A DNA stretch of 64,000 bases from Diphasiastrum complanatum. Taxonomy: Eukaryota; Streptophyta; Lycopodiopsida; Lycopodiales; Lycopodiaceae. A program made the translations under genes and the position numbers. The stretch lies in contig CM055107.1 in NCBI GenBank assembly GCA_029204225.1, forward strand, positions 5,415,997 to 5,479,996, in the 5' to 3' direction. This document shows, one piece after another, positions 1 to 10,800 of this stretch (positions within the stretch are counted from its first letter, which is position 1; each line of letters begins with the position of its first letter). The notes below the pieces were generated by a model that saw only the letters and a program-made list of their open reading frames with translations, made no database searches and was not told the origin of the DNA.

Positions 1-194
1 GTGTGTCTCCACTGACTGAATAAGATATCTCTGCCTTTGATAAAGTCAACCCAGGTCCCCTGCCGTGGAAGGATGAATGTATGCCGGCACAATTCCACAC
101 TCCAGATCTGAAGGTGAGGTGGATGGGGCCCCGGGGTGCTCCCAACCCCGGGCACCCCCGATTCCCTAGCACTGGGAGCTGCTAGGAGCGCTGT

Positions 195-520
195 CAAGAA
201 AGCGGCACTCGTCCATCCCGATAAATGACTCGTTTGCCAGACTCACGGGCTACCTGAAAGGGCCTTGTGCCTCTCCTCTACCTGGATATACGTGAGGTCG
301 TCATCCATGTAGATAGTGATACCACGTAGCTTAGCTCTGCACCCCAAAGCATCTCGGCGACTCGCGAGGGAAGTGAAGCGGATGATGAGTGTGGCTGCAT
401 CTCTGGTGGTCCTCCATGCGGTATCTAACCCATCTCTCCTGTGCCCGAGAGTGGTGTCAAGAAAGCGTTTGGTTTCAGCCAAGGCATCCTGTGTATCCGG
501 GATCCATGAACCCTAATGTT
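195..520 (-). pseudogene. LINE ORF1 C-terminal domain fragment
   Basis: Read on the minus strand, residues around TLIIRFTSLASRRDALG and GITIYMDDDLT match the C-terminal RNA-binding fold of L1-type ORF1 proteins, in which an RF..R..VL core is followed by an I(Y/F)..DDLT motif. A frameshift near 255 moves the continuing part (ESGKRVIYRDG) to another frame. Related pieces lie at 42862-42990 and 16543-17082. It is truncated on both sides and non-functional. The family call rests on motif recognition only. Confidence 0.6.
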
Positions 521-524
521 GTTC

Positions 525-580
525 GCTTTTTGGAGAGAGAGAGAGAGAAAGAGAAAGAGAAAGAGAAAGAGAAAGCTTTA
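525..580 (-). repeat. (GA)n / CT-rich LINE 3' tail
   Basis: GAGAGA and GAGAAA repeats directly follow the AATAAA-containing LINE 3' end on the minus strand. The tract takes the place of a poly(A) tail. Confidence 0.7.
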
Positions 581-1925
581 TTAATGTCGTTTCCATGCCA
601 AAAGGCATATAAGACCAATAAGAGTACATGTCAAGTATGTGGTAACCCTGGGAGCGTATATAAACATCTCCAAGAAAGAAAACTATGCATAAAAGATGAA
701 CAATATAATGGTAAACTATAAACTGTCCATGAAGTGGGAGAAAAAATAGCTACTCAGAGTAGAAACATATCATCTAGTACTACTGCTGAAGAAGGATGTG
801 ATAAGAGCTATAGCAGGAGGTAGTATGGATCGTCGCTGTCGCCATCGTCGTCTAGTAGGATGAGAACGGTGTGCTCTCATAACAGGGCGGGTAGTGCGGG
901 AATGCCACATGATCGTGACACACTGTCTCTGATATCTGTGAGGTGGTGTATCATCGTCATTATCATCTGACTCGGGGTCTCGGCGTCTCCTGGAGAAGAA
1001 TGATGTAATCTGAGCCTGAGAGCTAGAACGTGGCTAGTGAACTGACTGGTACATATCCTGTCGCAGCAAGACCATCTCACATATCATGAGCGCAACACAG
1101 CGAGGATCCTCATATGCAATAAGTGATCTGAGTGTGTTAGGCATGTCCCGGAACAGGCAGTGGTATCTCCCTCTGATCGCATAGTATATGGGGCATCTGA
1201 AGATGAAGTGCTCCTCGGACTCTACCCTCATGTAAAGAACATACCTGGCAAAATCTCTCCTCTCGTGGTGTACCCCTAGAATTCTGCCAGTCTCGATAGC
1301 CAACTGATGCGAGGAGACTCTGAACTGTCCCAAGGTGAAGCGGAGATTGTTGTGATAGTCCTGAAGACAAATATCGAGGTAAGACTGGGAGTCCAGCGGC
1401 ATCCTGCTCCAGAAAATGTATTCGTTTGTGATCAGGCTTAACCCCTAATTGGCGTCGCCAAGTATGGTCAAGATATGCTCTGTATAAAAACCGTCTAATG
1501 TACTGGTGTGTACCCAATGGGAGATCCATGATATCGATACCGAATGTCTCCATGAGGAAGTGTGATGCTGGGAGAACCATGACAACTGGTACTCCTGAGT
1601 CTGAAGATGGTGTGAGGACATGAGTGCAAGCCGTGTGTATCTCTGCTCTGTATCAAGAAGTGCCCGAGGCCCTCTGGATGTACGTGATAAGTTGGAAGGC
1701 TGCTCTATTTGGATAGGGGGGGTGGGGCAAACTCTGCAAGAATGATCTCATGTGGGACAGAGGGTTTTCGCCCGAATCATGCGAGCTAGCATGGTGGTTC
1801 TGTAACCGTGAAATGTTGGCCCAATGTGAGGAGGAGAGGGCCTGTACACCATATCTCTGCTGCATACATGGCTGAAGGGGGTGACGATGATGGTCAAGAA
1901 AGTCTGCACTTCCTCAGGGCATCCC
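525..1925 (-). mobile_element. 5'-truncated LINE: ORF2 C-terminal end and 3' tail
   Basis: The minus strand encodes, in broken frames, the end of a LINE ORF2: a tract with RYTRLALMSSHHL at 1600-1650, RAYLDHTWRRQLGVKP at about 1460, and a reverse-transcriptase-associated zinc-binding segment (SEEHFIFRCPIYYAIRGR) at about 1200. The same order recurs at 58665-58995 and, in part, at 53195-53370. The 3' end reads AATAAAGC followed by a TC-rich run (525-580) in place of poly(A). Several frameshifts and stops make it a dead copy. Confidence 0.75.
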
Positions 1926-1989
1926 GAACTAGCCTTACGGAAGCAGAAATCTCTCCAACTGGACCAGGGAAGATGACCCTTCCCTGAGT

Positions 1990-1992
1990 CCT

Positions 1993-2023
<31 letters not shown>

Positions 2024-2190
2024 TTTATTTTTGTAAAATTGTGTGTTTTTGCTTCTCGATTTTCCTTGTAATGTAAATTCTCCTCTGAGTAGTAATTATG
2101 AAAAATAAAGACAATCATGTTCATATTCCTTCTTCTCCTGCTACTTCCCTTCCTTCTTTGCCTATTAGTCCAACCCACAAGGGTCTACCA
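1990..2190 (-). mobile_element. Second LINE-like 3' end with AATAAA-(CT)n tail
   Basis: Read on the minus strand, AT-rich sequence ends in AAAATAAACTCTC and then runs into about 27 bp of CT repeat (1993-2020). The arrangement copies the tails at 525 and 16255, so this is probably the 3' UTR of another LINE. No coding motif was recognised in the 170 bp upstream, so the family is uncertain. Confidence 0.4.
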
Positions 2191-2539
2191 GCTGCGGCGA
2201 AAATAGTCTTTGATACCCTATAGTTGGACGCAAAGATCGTCTGAAGTCAGTGGAAGAATCTTTGACCAGTGTCAAAGCATACTGCAAACCTTGGTGGGTG
2301 GCATCCCTACTCCTAGTTTTACTTCTTCTACATGCACTCAATCACAGTTTGTGCATCCCCCTTCTACACATGTTCCTATGCCTGCTATGTTTCAATCCCT
2401 GCTTACCCTTTTCAATTTCAAGCTTATCCTTCACACGAAGATAAGAGATATCAAGCAACCTCAATACTCGGGTAGTTCCCAACAACGCACTGTTGACTTT
2501 GTCAACTAGTGGTTTAGCATGTGGGAGAGTTTATTTTGA

Positions 2540-3100
2540 GTTGCGACATGCATCTACTAATGAGGTGTGGTGCATTAAGAAAGCTACTTACCATTTGATT
2601 GATGTTGCCGATAGGTGGTGGTGCAAGTTATAGCGTACTCCAGATTGCTCGATGACTTGGGCCAATTTTCGATGTGTCTTTCGTGCTCAGTTTATTCTGC
2701 CCGATGAGATGTGCGAGAAATCTTGAGGACATTCTAGAGTGGTGTAGGTCCACAAGTTTATTTTTGACCTACAAGAAGACTTGTGTTCTCATGTGCTAAT
2801 GAGGCTTGCAAGACCCTTGAGGATGACATTGCAAAGGCCAAGTGGGTTGGCAAGCATGCTTGGTACCCAATTCTAGGGGGGGGGGGGGTCTTAGGGAGCC
2901 TAACCCAACAAGCGGCAGGGGTGTTTCTTCAAAATTGGTGGAAGTACAAATGCACCAAGGGGAGAAACACAAGGCAAGGAAGTCATGTCGTGCCTTTGGT
3001 GGTTCTAATCTTAGCCCGCAAAAAAAAGGAGAAGGAAAAAACTGAAATGTTATTATTGTCTTGGTAAGCATCTCTTTTGATAGTGCTCTTAGTGTAAACA
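2540..3100 (+). pseudogene. Gypsy gag relic with partial zinc knuckle
   Basis: The stretch contains a capsid-like segment (DRWWCKL, then RTPDCSMTWANFRCVFRAQF, then LPDEMCEKS), typical of plant gypsy Retrotrans_gag domains. A knuckle-like LKCYYCLGKH lies at about 3045-3080. Stops interrupt all frames. A 13-base G run at 2876-2888 adds a further length uncertainty. Confidence 0.65.
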
Positions 3101-3161
3101 CAAAAAAGCTGCGAAAACATTAGGTGGTGAAGATGAGTATGAGATTGCTCGTAGGAAGGTA

Positions 3162-3797
3162 ATGGTTATTTTTGTACATAAAATAGTTTCGGATGCACCT
3201 GTATGCTTTCTTTCTGTTGAAGCTCAAATGGGTTATCATTTTGATGATACAACATTAATTAGGATGAGGGGACGAGTGGCTAGTGATGAGGTGGTTTTCC
3301 ATAATATTGTCAACTCCCAGCTTGTCAAGAGACTAAAGATTTCCACAGTACCTTCAGCCTATCGGTATACAATTGAGATGCCAGATAGGAAGGCTATAGA
3401 GATTTGGTATCGTCAGGTTGTACAGATGCCCATTAGAATATAGGAGTACAAGGACAAGCTACATTTTGAAATGACTAGATTGGCACGTTTTGATATAGTG
3501 CTACGTGAGCGTTGGCATGCGACCATGCAACCAATTATAGATTTAATTACATATGTATATGGAATCAAGCATGGGGGTTTGTCTCATGTCTTGAGAGATG
3601 AGAGGAAGTTGCCATTTGGCCCACTCATCTCAACTGCACAAATAAAGGAAGTACCTTTGCAGTATCTTTATTTTTGTTATGTGATGGATATGAATGATTG
3701 TAGTGATGGATTGGTTAATCTCGTGATGGTAGATAGGCATGATACTAGTCTTGTACAACAATCTACATCATGTGATTCTTTGGCATCAACAATTTGA
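3162..3797 (+). pseudogene. Gypsy aspartic-protease-like region
   Basis: Two open stretches (3162-3443 and 3471-3797), separated by an in-frame TAG, encode an RVP_2-like retropepsin fold. Recognisable blocks are SDEVVFHNIVNSQLVKRLKI, PSAYRYTIEMPD and YKDKLHFEMTRLARFDIVL, the usual order of a plant gypsy protease. The catalytic DTG(A/S) is not preserved: the expected place reads RMRGRVASDE. The second stretch runs on into non-conserved sequence. Confidence 0.6.
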
Positions 3798-3899
3798 TTG
3801 CAATTATAGGACAAAAACAGTCTAAAGAGTTTAGGATTGCGTTAATGTTGAGTTGTCTCCCAGCTATAATGTGGAGCATAGATTGCTCATTCTAGGTCT

Positions 3900-4592
3900 G
3901 GTCTAGTTTGTCAACCACAGTTTGTCTGGTCCAGGATGAATCTTCGGGAGGAGGATTAGGCGAAGAAGATGTTAGATGAGTACCTAAAGTTGGAGTACAT
4001 ACAGCCTTCTTTCTCACCCTTTGTGTGCCCCATATTGCTAGTTAAGACAAAGGATAGTTCGTTTTGGATGTGTTGATGATCATGCACTTAATAAGCTCAT
4101 GATAAAGCATTGCCACATGATCCACATATTGATGACTTGCCAGATGCCTTGTAGGGTGCGGGACTCTTCAATAAGATAATTCTCAAGAGTGGATATCATC
4201 AAATTAATTTTCGGGCAAAGGATGTCCCTAAGACCACGTTTAGGACTTGGTTTGGACATTATGAGTTTTTAGTCACGTCGTTTGTCCTGATTAATGACAT
4301 TCATGATGGTCATGAATGATATTTTTAGAAAGTATATGGGAAAGTTCGTGGTGAATTTCATCGATAGCATCTTATTGTATAGTAAGATAGTAGAGGAACA
4401 TGGAGAGCATCTTCGGACTACCTTATAAAGAGCTACAACACCACGTGTTGTATGCCAATGACAAGAAAACTAGGTTGTGTCAGATTTGGGTGGAGTAGCT
4501 AGGTCACATTGCAATGGTAGAGGTAATTTTTATGGACCTAGCCAAGGTGGCTATGGTATTGAATTGGCCTAGGCCCATACAAATTAGGTAGC
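3900..4592 (+). pseudogene. Gypsy reverse-transcriptase relic
   Basis: Blocks of the reverse transcriptase are visible in shifting frames. The catalytic stretch reads VVNFIDSILLYSKIVEEHGEHL (positions about 4350-4420) where FxDDILxYS is expected, so one catalytic Asp is lost. Further on, LAKVAMVLNWPRP corresponds to the usual DPAKVEAVLNWPRP segment. The sequence stops where the opposing copia begins. Confidence 0.6.
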
Positions 4593-4603
4593 TTCCATCG
4601 TTC

Positions 4604-5546
4604 CTACATCACTCCACAATAGTTCGGTTCTTTCTCTCGGCTACGCCGTTTTGCTGAGGGGTATGAGGAGCTGTAAGTTGCCTTTGATCCCATTGGCCTT
4701 TCTGTCTTAATGAACTCTCCACCACCGTTTGAGCTGAGCATCTGTATCTTCTTTCTTGAATGTTCTTCTACCAAAGCTTTGAAATGCTGAAAGTACTTGA
4801 ATGCTTCAGATTCTTGCTTCAAGAAATAAATCCAAATCTTGCATGAGAAGTCATCAATAAAGGTCATAAAGTAAAATGCCCCTCCCTGCAAACCTGGTTT
4901 GGGTTGGCCCCCACAAATCCGAATGCACCAAATCAAGTATACCTGCTGCCCTGGTGGTGCTCTCCTTGGGAAACTTCTGTCTTTGCTGTTTTCCCATAGC
5001 GCAAGCCTCGGCTACTGAAGAGCTTGGCTTAACAACTGGAAGCCCCTCCACCATATGATGCTGGTTCAACACCTGCATATTTTGGTAGCCAAGATGTCCA
5101 TACCTCTCATGCCACAACCTATCCACATCACTTCCTTTTGTTGTATAAGCATGCTGACTAGGGATAGAAGTGTACAACCTGTATAGATTATCTTCCTACA
5201 ATCCTTTGGCCACAACCTTCATATTATCACTGAAGTCCAACACAAGACAAGAAGTAGCATCAAATTCTACTTTCATATTTTGTTGAGTGATAGCTCCTAC
5301 TGAAAGAAGATTTTTAGCAAGTCCTGGTACATATAAGACATTCTTAATGACTTTGACTTCTCCTGATGGAAGCTTTACAGGTACTGTGCCCTTTCCCTTG
5401 ACCTTGTGTGTTGAGTTGTCACCTGGGCACACCTCTTGTCCATCACAAATCCCCACAAAGGTATCAAACCAATCACTATGAGGGGTCATGTGCTTTGAAG
5501 CACTCAAGTCAATGTACCAACCACCTGTTGTAGCTTGTGAGGCCAA
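4604..5546 (-). pseudogene. Copia protease, pre-integrase and integrase remnant
   Basis: The protease region begins GGWYIDLSASKHMT: the consensus IDSGAS has become IDLSAS, which removes the catalytic DSG. LWHERYGHLGYQNMQVL is the GAG_pre-integrase motif. The integrase core keeps FIDDFSCKIW, but its second acidic block reads SNGGGEF where SDNGGEF is expected. PQQNGVAERKN survives in another frame. With two catalytic sites lost and several frameshifts, the polyprotein is inactive. Confidence 0.8.
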
Positions 5547-5572
5547 TGCAACAGAAAATAACTCAGCTTGCC

Positions 5573-6517
5573 TTATGTCACTTTGCTCCTCTCTTGCAAC
5601 ACTCTCAACAACATTTCCTCCTTGCTTCTTTGTGCCCTTCTTTTGCTCTGCAAGCTTTGTCCTGCACTCAAAAGCAAAGTGTCCATATTTACCACAAAAT
5701 TCTCCTTCCTTCGAGGTGTGGAAGAAGTACTCGAGAAGGATTGTGCTTTTGACATTTGCAAGTTCTCCATTCCTTGCTCAAGTGTTTGTGGTGCTCCTTT
5801 GTTCTTGCCTTTTCCTTTCTTCTTGTCCTTGGCTGGATTTTGCTTCTTCTTAGATGCAAAGGCATGCTCCTGAAAATCTTCCCTCTTGGAGAGATTAACT
5901 CTCCTCATCTCCTCCTGTAACAAGAGACCGTAGATCTCTTCATAGGTAGGGATCTTCTCCCTCACAGATATCATCATCACAAAGTTCTGATAAGCATATG
6001 ACAAGCTATTCAGAACTATTGGCACCAAGTCTTTGTCAGCAATAGGCTCTCCAAGCACAAAAAGCTGATATCTAAGATCCTGAATCTTAGTAAGATGATC
6101 AGTAACTGTCTCCCCTGTCTCCATTCTGAGAGTATACAACTTGTTCTTCAAGTAGAGAAACCTAGTTGTACTTGCTGTCACATACAATGCACCAAGAATG
6201 TGCCATACATCTACAGGCCCTTCGGCTGACCTGATTAGAGGAATCACATTATCCCTCACTGACATGTCGATGATCCTATGTGCCTTTTCCCCTCTCTTGA
6301 TATAGGCCTTGAGTTCAAGTTCTGATGTTGGAACAGGCTCCTCACCTGTCACAAGCTTCCAACATTCTTTGTCTTCAAGAATGTTCTTGATCTTGAGTTT
6401 CCAAATGCTAAAGTTAGTGCCATCAAGCCGACTGGCTTCACTCAGCATGCTCTTTGCAAGACTAGACATAGATGGATAGAAATAAAACACAAAAGGTAAA
6501 CTAGGGTTTTCACCCAA
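5573..6517 (-). pseudogene. Copia gag (UBN2-type capsid), nearly open
   Basis: The frame is 314 codons and opens soon after the primer site and leader. It contains LDGTNFSIWKLKIKNILED near the N terminus and LKNKLYTLRMETGETVTDHL mid-protein, both diagnostic of copia gag, and a Lys-rich tail (AKDKKKGKGKNKG). The zinc knuckle lies in a shifted frame as GEFCGKYGHFAFEC, with the first Cys replaced. The last 60 codons of the open frame are therefore out of frame. Gag normally packages the element RNA. Confidence 0.8.
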
Positions 6518-6880
6518 CTAGGGTATGCAGCCACTTCCTCAATAACCCTCAGCTTCTGGATTTGAAATTATCCCCCTGTATGGCTGTCCTAGCCATTGTC
6601 CAAGATCCACTCAGAAGTTTCATTGAAGTCCCCACTGTAGAAAGGGCCCTCCTACAGTCCTGGCTGTCCAAAAAGACTCATTTTTTTTTCTTCCCAAATT
6701 AGAAACTTTTTGGATCGCAGTACTCCCCTTGCCAACAATACTCCAACCATGCAGATAGCATAGAGATCAGATGCCCCTACAGAAAGTGCGCCCTCCTCAA
6801 AGATAAGCTGCTCTCCAGGAATGGCAGGAATCTGATCAAAACAGGTCCAAGCTTTCACCACACCACAGGCAACATAACCT

Positions 6881-6892
6881 GCTCTGATACCA
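6881..6892 (-). other. Primer binding site (tRNA-iMet type)
   Basis: The minus strand reads TGGTATCAGAGC directly after the 5' LTR end. This is the usual copia primer site for plant initiator methionine tRNA. Confidence 0.85.
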
Positions 6893-7282
6893 TGACAAAA
6901 TCCAAGGCCTAGCTATGGAGTATCATAACACATAGTAAGCACACTATGAAAGCTTGAAAAAACCAGCTATGGAGTAGATGACAAAAGCAAGAGAGAGAGG
7001 ACTTCAAAGCTCACACAACTTGAATGATTATTCAAAGAGTAGTAGGGCGTGGAAACCCCTCCAAACTAAGGGCCACTTTTAGCATGTAATGTATAGAGGT
7101 GGTGTCTTGCTAATTCTAGCTCTAGAACCCACATGGGTCCTCAACCTACTTGTTATTACTTGCCTAGTTAGCACACGTGGGGTGTATTATGTACATGAAT
7201 GTTTTACCCCCATGTCTTATGCACAACTTACAAGTTACAAGTATATAAGCCTTAAGGGGCAAAATAGGCATTTATTTCAACA
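6893..7282 (-). repeat. Copia 5' LTR (390 bp)
   Basis: Minus-strand sequence starts TGTTGAAATAAATG and ends TTTTGTCA just before the primer site. A TATATA box (near 7245) lies about 35 bp into the LTR. The partner LTR is missing. Confidence 0.75.
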
Positions 7283-7849
7283 TGTACATCATACATAGTA
7301 CATGCTACACATCCACAAACAGTATTGAAGCCAGAAACTGCTCCAAAGTTGTGCAAAAACAACATGAAGGCATGGAAATTGCCACACTGATCATAATAAG
7401 CTATATGTATTCCAAAGAAGTTCACAACAACATGAAATTGCCCTATCTCTCACTCTATGGCACTTCCTAAACTCAAAAACACTCAAATAACGTTTGCTTG
7501 TGAAATTTGCCTTGCTAAACTTCATATTCTTTTCTAAACTGTGACCACTTGTTGATTGCACTGGCATCAAGTAGAAAATGGCTGCTCAAGGCAAAAACAT
7601 TTCAAGCTGCAGTCTGATTTGAGTAAATTCAAAAAGATTGGAAACCCTGATTCTTAGCAACCGTGTGGAGGAAAATATGCTATATGCAAACGATATACTC
7701 AAAGAAAGAGCTTCAAAAAGGAGCAGGGAAACGACAAATCCCTTTGCAGAAACTTTATCAGTAACCTTTTGAACACTAGACCCAACATTAATACTAGCTA
7801 AGAAAAGAATTTTCACCAATGATGACCAATTTCACAGTAAATCACCACC
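7283..7849. other. Downstream flank of DUF21-CBS gene, no other gene seen
   Basis: AT-rich sequence between the copia LTR and the proposed stop codon at 7850. It probably holds the 3' UTR of the minus-strand gene. No conserved coding motif was seen in it. Confidence 0.5.
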
Positions 7850-7882
7850 CTAACAAACTTTCTTACATGTTTCCTTAAACAG
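7850..7882 (-). CDS. DUF21-CBS gene, proposed terminal exon j
   Basis: 33 nt after a good acceptor (TTATTCTTGCAG). It encodes [10 protein letters not shown] and a TAG stop, and is in phase 0 with exon i. The C terminus is not conserved in the family, so this exon rests on splice signals and frame only. Confidence 0.5.
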   Translation of the reverse strand: MFKETCKKVC

Positions 7883-10800
7883 CTGCAAGAATAATATCGT
7901 GTTAGACTATGTTTGACTCACATACATGCAAAGTTGAAACCATATGAAGTATTCAAGAAAAGCTGCCATCCAACCAAAACATTCGGAACAACAACAACCC
8001 ACAAGTTCCTTCACTGATTTTTAAAAATATCTAAGATAAAACATTTACCGCTGCCCAGCAAGATCCAGCACGACGCAAGGATGAGGTAACTTTTGCCATT
8101 GATGATGCTGCGACAACACGAATCCTGACAAGGAAATTTTACCAAAAATTTAGAGTTCCAGTCCTTCAATTGAGATATAGTGTAAAACTGGAAGCCCAAT
8201 TGATGTCACCTTGAACAACAATATTACATCATGAAACCCTCATTTTAGAAGTGCTGATTAAAGCATATAAGAAAAAAAAGACATACAGGATTGAAATGAG
8301 AAAATGAGTTAAAATCAAATGATAAACTCATATACCCATTGAGCATCAGAATACATAATTACCTTCTATGAACGTCAATATATTCATCAGTCTCGTCAAC
8401 TATTTCTTCCTGCATCAAGTGATGGAATTTGTGTCACTAATCAAAACTGTAGTACTCACTGAAACTTTAGGTGCTGCACAGTAAAAAGGTATTTTGCGAT
8501 CTACAATGAAACTAAATAAGAGCGCTCTCCACTATTTTACTTTGAAGGTATGTATACTCTATCCAACTTTAAGATGAACATGAAAGAACAAGCAGCCGTG
8601 AGTTAAGGCATATATTAGTCGGCATGATTTGGGCTCTATGGTATGATTGGTTGTTATTTGACAATTGCAAGGCCGTTTAGGCTGTGGTCCCCGCAATTAT
8701 GAATTGACATCTGTTGTTCACATGATCAGTTGTAATTATTGGGCTCTAATCAATGACTCACAGACCTAGCCCTAATTCAGGCCTCCAGGCAGTATATGGA
8801 GATAAGAGTAAAACTAAGCTTCACTAGAGAGTTCATGCTTTCATTTCCAGCTTATATTTGAAGATGATTGTCATTGTCACTATATATTTAGATTACTTAT
8901 TGCAGCTCTTTTAGTACACTCAGTATATACATCATCTGTAGTCCTTCAGTGCTTTCAATGTTCTTGTGATCTTCACTTTCTCAGCGTGTTTGGGATCCAT
9001 GCAATGATGTGTTCGTCTGATTGGCTTTGCATCAATAGTTGATTCTTTGTTCGTAGATGTGCTTTGAAATCTCTCTTAAATCTTTGTACGTCCATGCAAA
9101 TATATCCCAATAATCAACAAATAGGTTCCAAGCCTTATTTTCTTCATCCAAGATTGATAGGGGTTCCATCTTCTTCATGTTAGATCTTAGAATCTCTTAT
9201 TGGGCTTTAGGCTTATAACAAGAACCAACAGGTTTAGACCCCAATTGAGAGGTATTCATGCTAAAAAATCATCAAGAATACACTAATTTTTGGTGTTTTG
9301 AGCCCCCTAATGGTGTTTAATCCCTACCAAACTTCATGAAAACTCTGGGACAGCTATATTACATCTCTCGTTCATACCAAGTCTTGGCTGAGAATTTTGA
9401 GATCTACCCCAAAATTAGTCCAAAAAACATCAAAAAACCTTGTTTTTTGACCAACTTTGACCAATTTTGACCAAAATTTGTGGGGAAAATCCACAAATAA
9501 GTGCAATCAGATCCAAATATCTGTAAATCCATTGCATGCAAGCACTAAAAGTTATGATTCTAGTCAAACATGGTCCAAAATCTCTATCTAATCAACCTTC
9601 TGACTATTCAAACATCATGCAATCATCAGGTTCAATTATTAATGACTGTAAAACAACAAGTACAATCTGGAAAACGTACTACACCAGTACCTATGATCAA
9701 TTTCAAGCAAAAAACTTCAATTCTAGGTCAAAAATTCACTAAAATCATCAAAAATCCTTTGATTTCCACCAAAAACTATGGAGAAACCCCATAAGTATGA
9801 TCTTTAGGCTGAACGTGGGGGGATGGGAAAGCAAGAGATGCAGCAGTATGGATGGTTTGGACAAAAAAAGAGACTGGCACTCTGAAGTATGCTCATATGG
9901 GAAGTGAGTTAGAAGTTCTGATAGGGCTTCCATGTAAAGAGGAGTGTTTTGAGGGGTATAGCGATATACGATGGGGGTTAATGGATGAGTGTGTGAGGTG
10001 CGAAGAGGGCCAATAGAGAGCGAGAGGTATGAATGATCAGAGAGGGTGGTGCGGTTGGACCAAGAAGGATGAAATGGAGGGAAGGAGAGACGATCCCATG
10101 AAATAGTCAACAACACTATGCCCTCCACTGTGTGGGAAACAAGTATAGTCACCTGAACTAGGCCACTGTAGTAGGCCATTATAAATGGCCAATCCATGAG
10201 CCTCGCCCAACAGAAGCATCTGCTCCCCATAAGCTATAACTGGACCCTCTGCATCTGCCAATTGCCATCGGAGCCAAGATCCTTCCAGTCAATGACATGT
10301 ATCCGCTGTGGATCATCCTATGCTCCGTCTGCCTGGACCCAGTCTGCGGGCATTAAGTCTCTGGCTAGAAGAATATAACCTCGCTCCTCATACTTGATAA
10401 TGTCCGAAGAGATGTCCATGTAAGCTGACTCCTCATCTGATGTGAAAACTGATGTATCCGGTGGAAAGTAACAAATGGCCATAAAGAGATCCCGATCTAG
10501 GCTCATCAAACCATGATCCACCCTAATCCAAATGTAGCGGGCCCACTCAACTCGACCCATGGCTGAAGGAAGTCTTGGACTAAGCAAGCCACCCCACCTG
10601 AACCTCGATCTGTCAATGCTCTTGTCGCCCCCTGATGTGTAGAGTACCAACAAAAACCCTCAATGACTGATAGGCCCCTCTCAGGATTCTCCTGTGTCTC
10701 AGTGAGTAGTAAGATATTGCCATCCGCACAAAAATCTCTGAAATCACTTGCTGTAGTACCATTGCAGTTCCATAAGCTCAACCACAATGCTTTAGAAAGG

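Larger units (their letters stand above)
2200..4592 (+). mobile_element. Decayed Ty3/gypsy retrotransposon, gag to reverse transcriptase
   Basis: Gag, zinc-knuckle, protease and reverse-transcriptase relics follow in order on the plus strand, broken by many stops and small indels. No LTR is visible on either side. It ends abruptly at about 4592 against a copia integrase on the opposite strand, so the 3' half (RNase H, integrase, LTR) has been lost. Copia DNA may have inserted here, or the two may have been joined by deletion. Confidence 0.75.
4595..7282 (-). mobile_element. Ty1/copia element, 5' LTR to integrase, 3' truncated
   Basis: In minus-strand order: 5' LTR (7282-6893), Met-tRNA-type primer site, gag, zinc knuckle, protease, pre-integrase, then integrase core up to PQQNGVAERKNRT. 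The element ends there, against the gypsy relic. Reverse transcriptase, RNase H and the 3' LTR are missing, so no terminal duplication can be tested. It lies about 570 bp beyond the stop codon of the DUF21-CBS gene. Confidence 0.85.
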
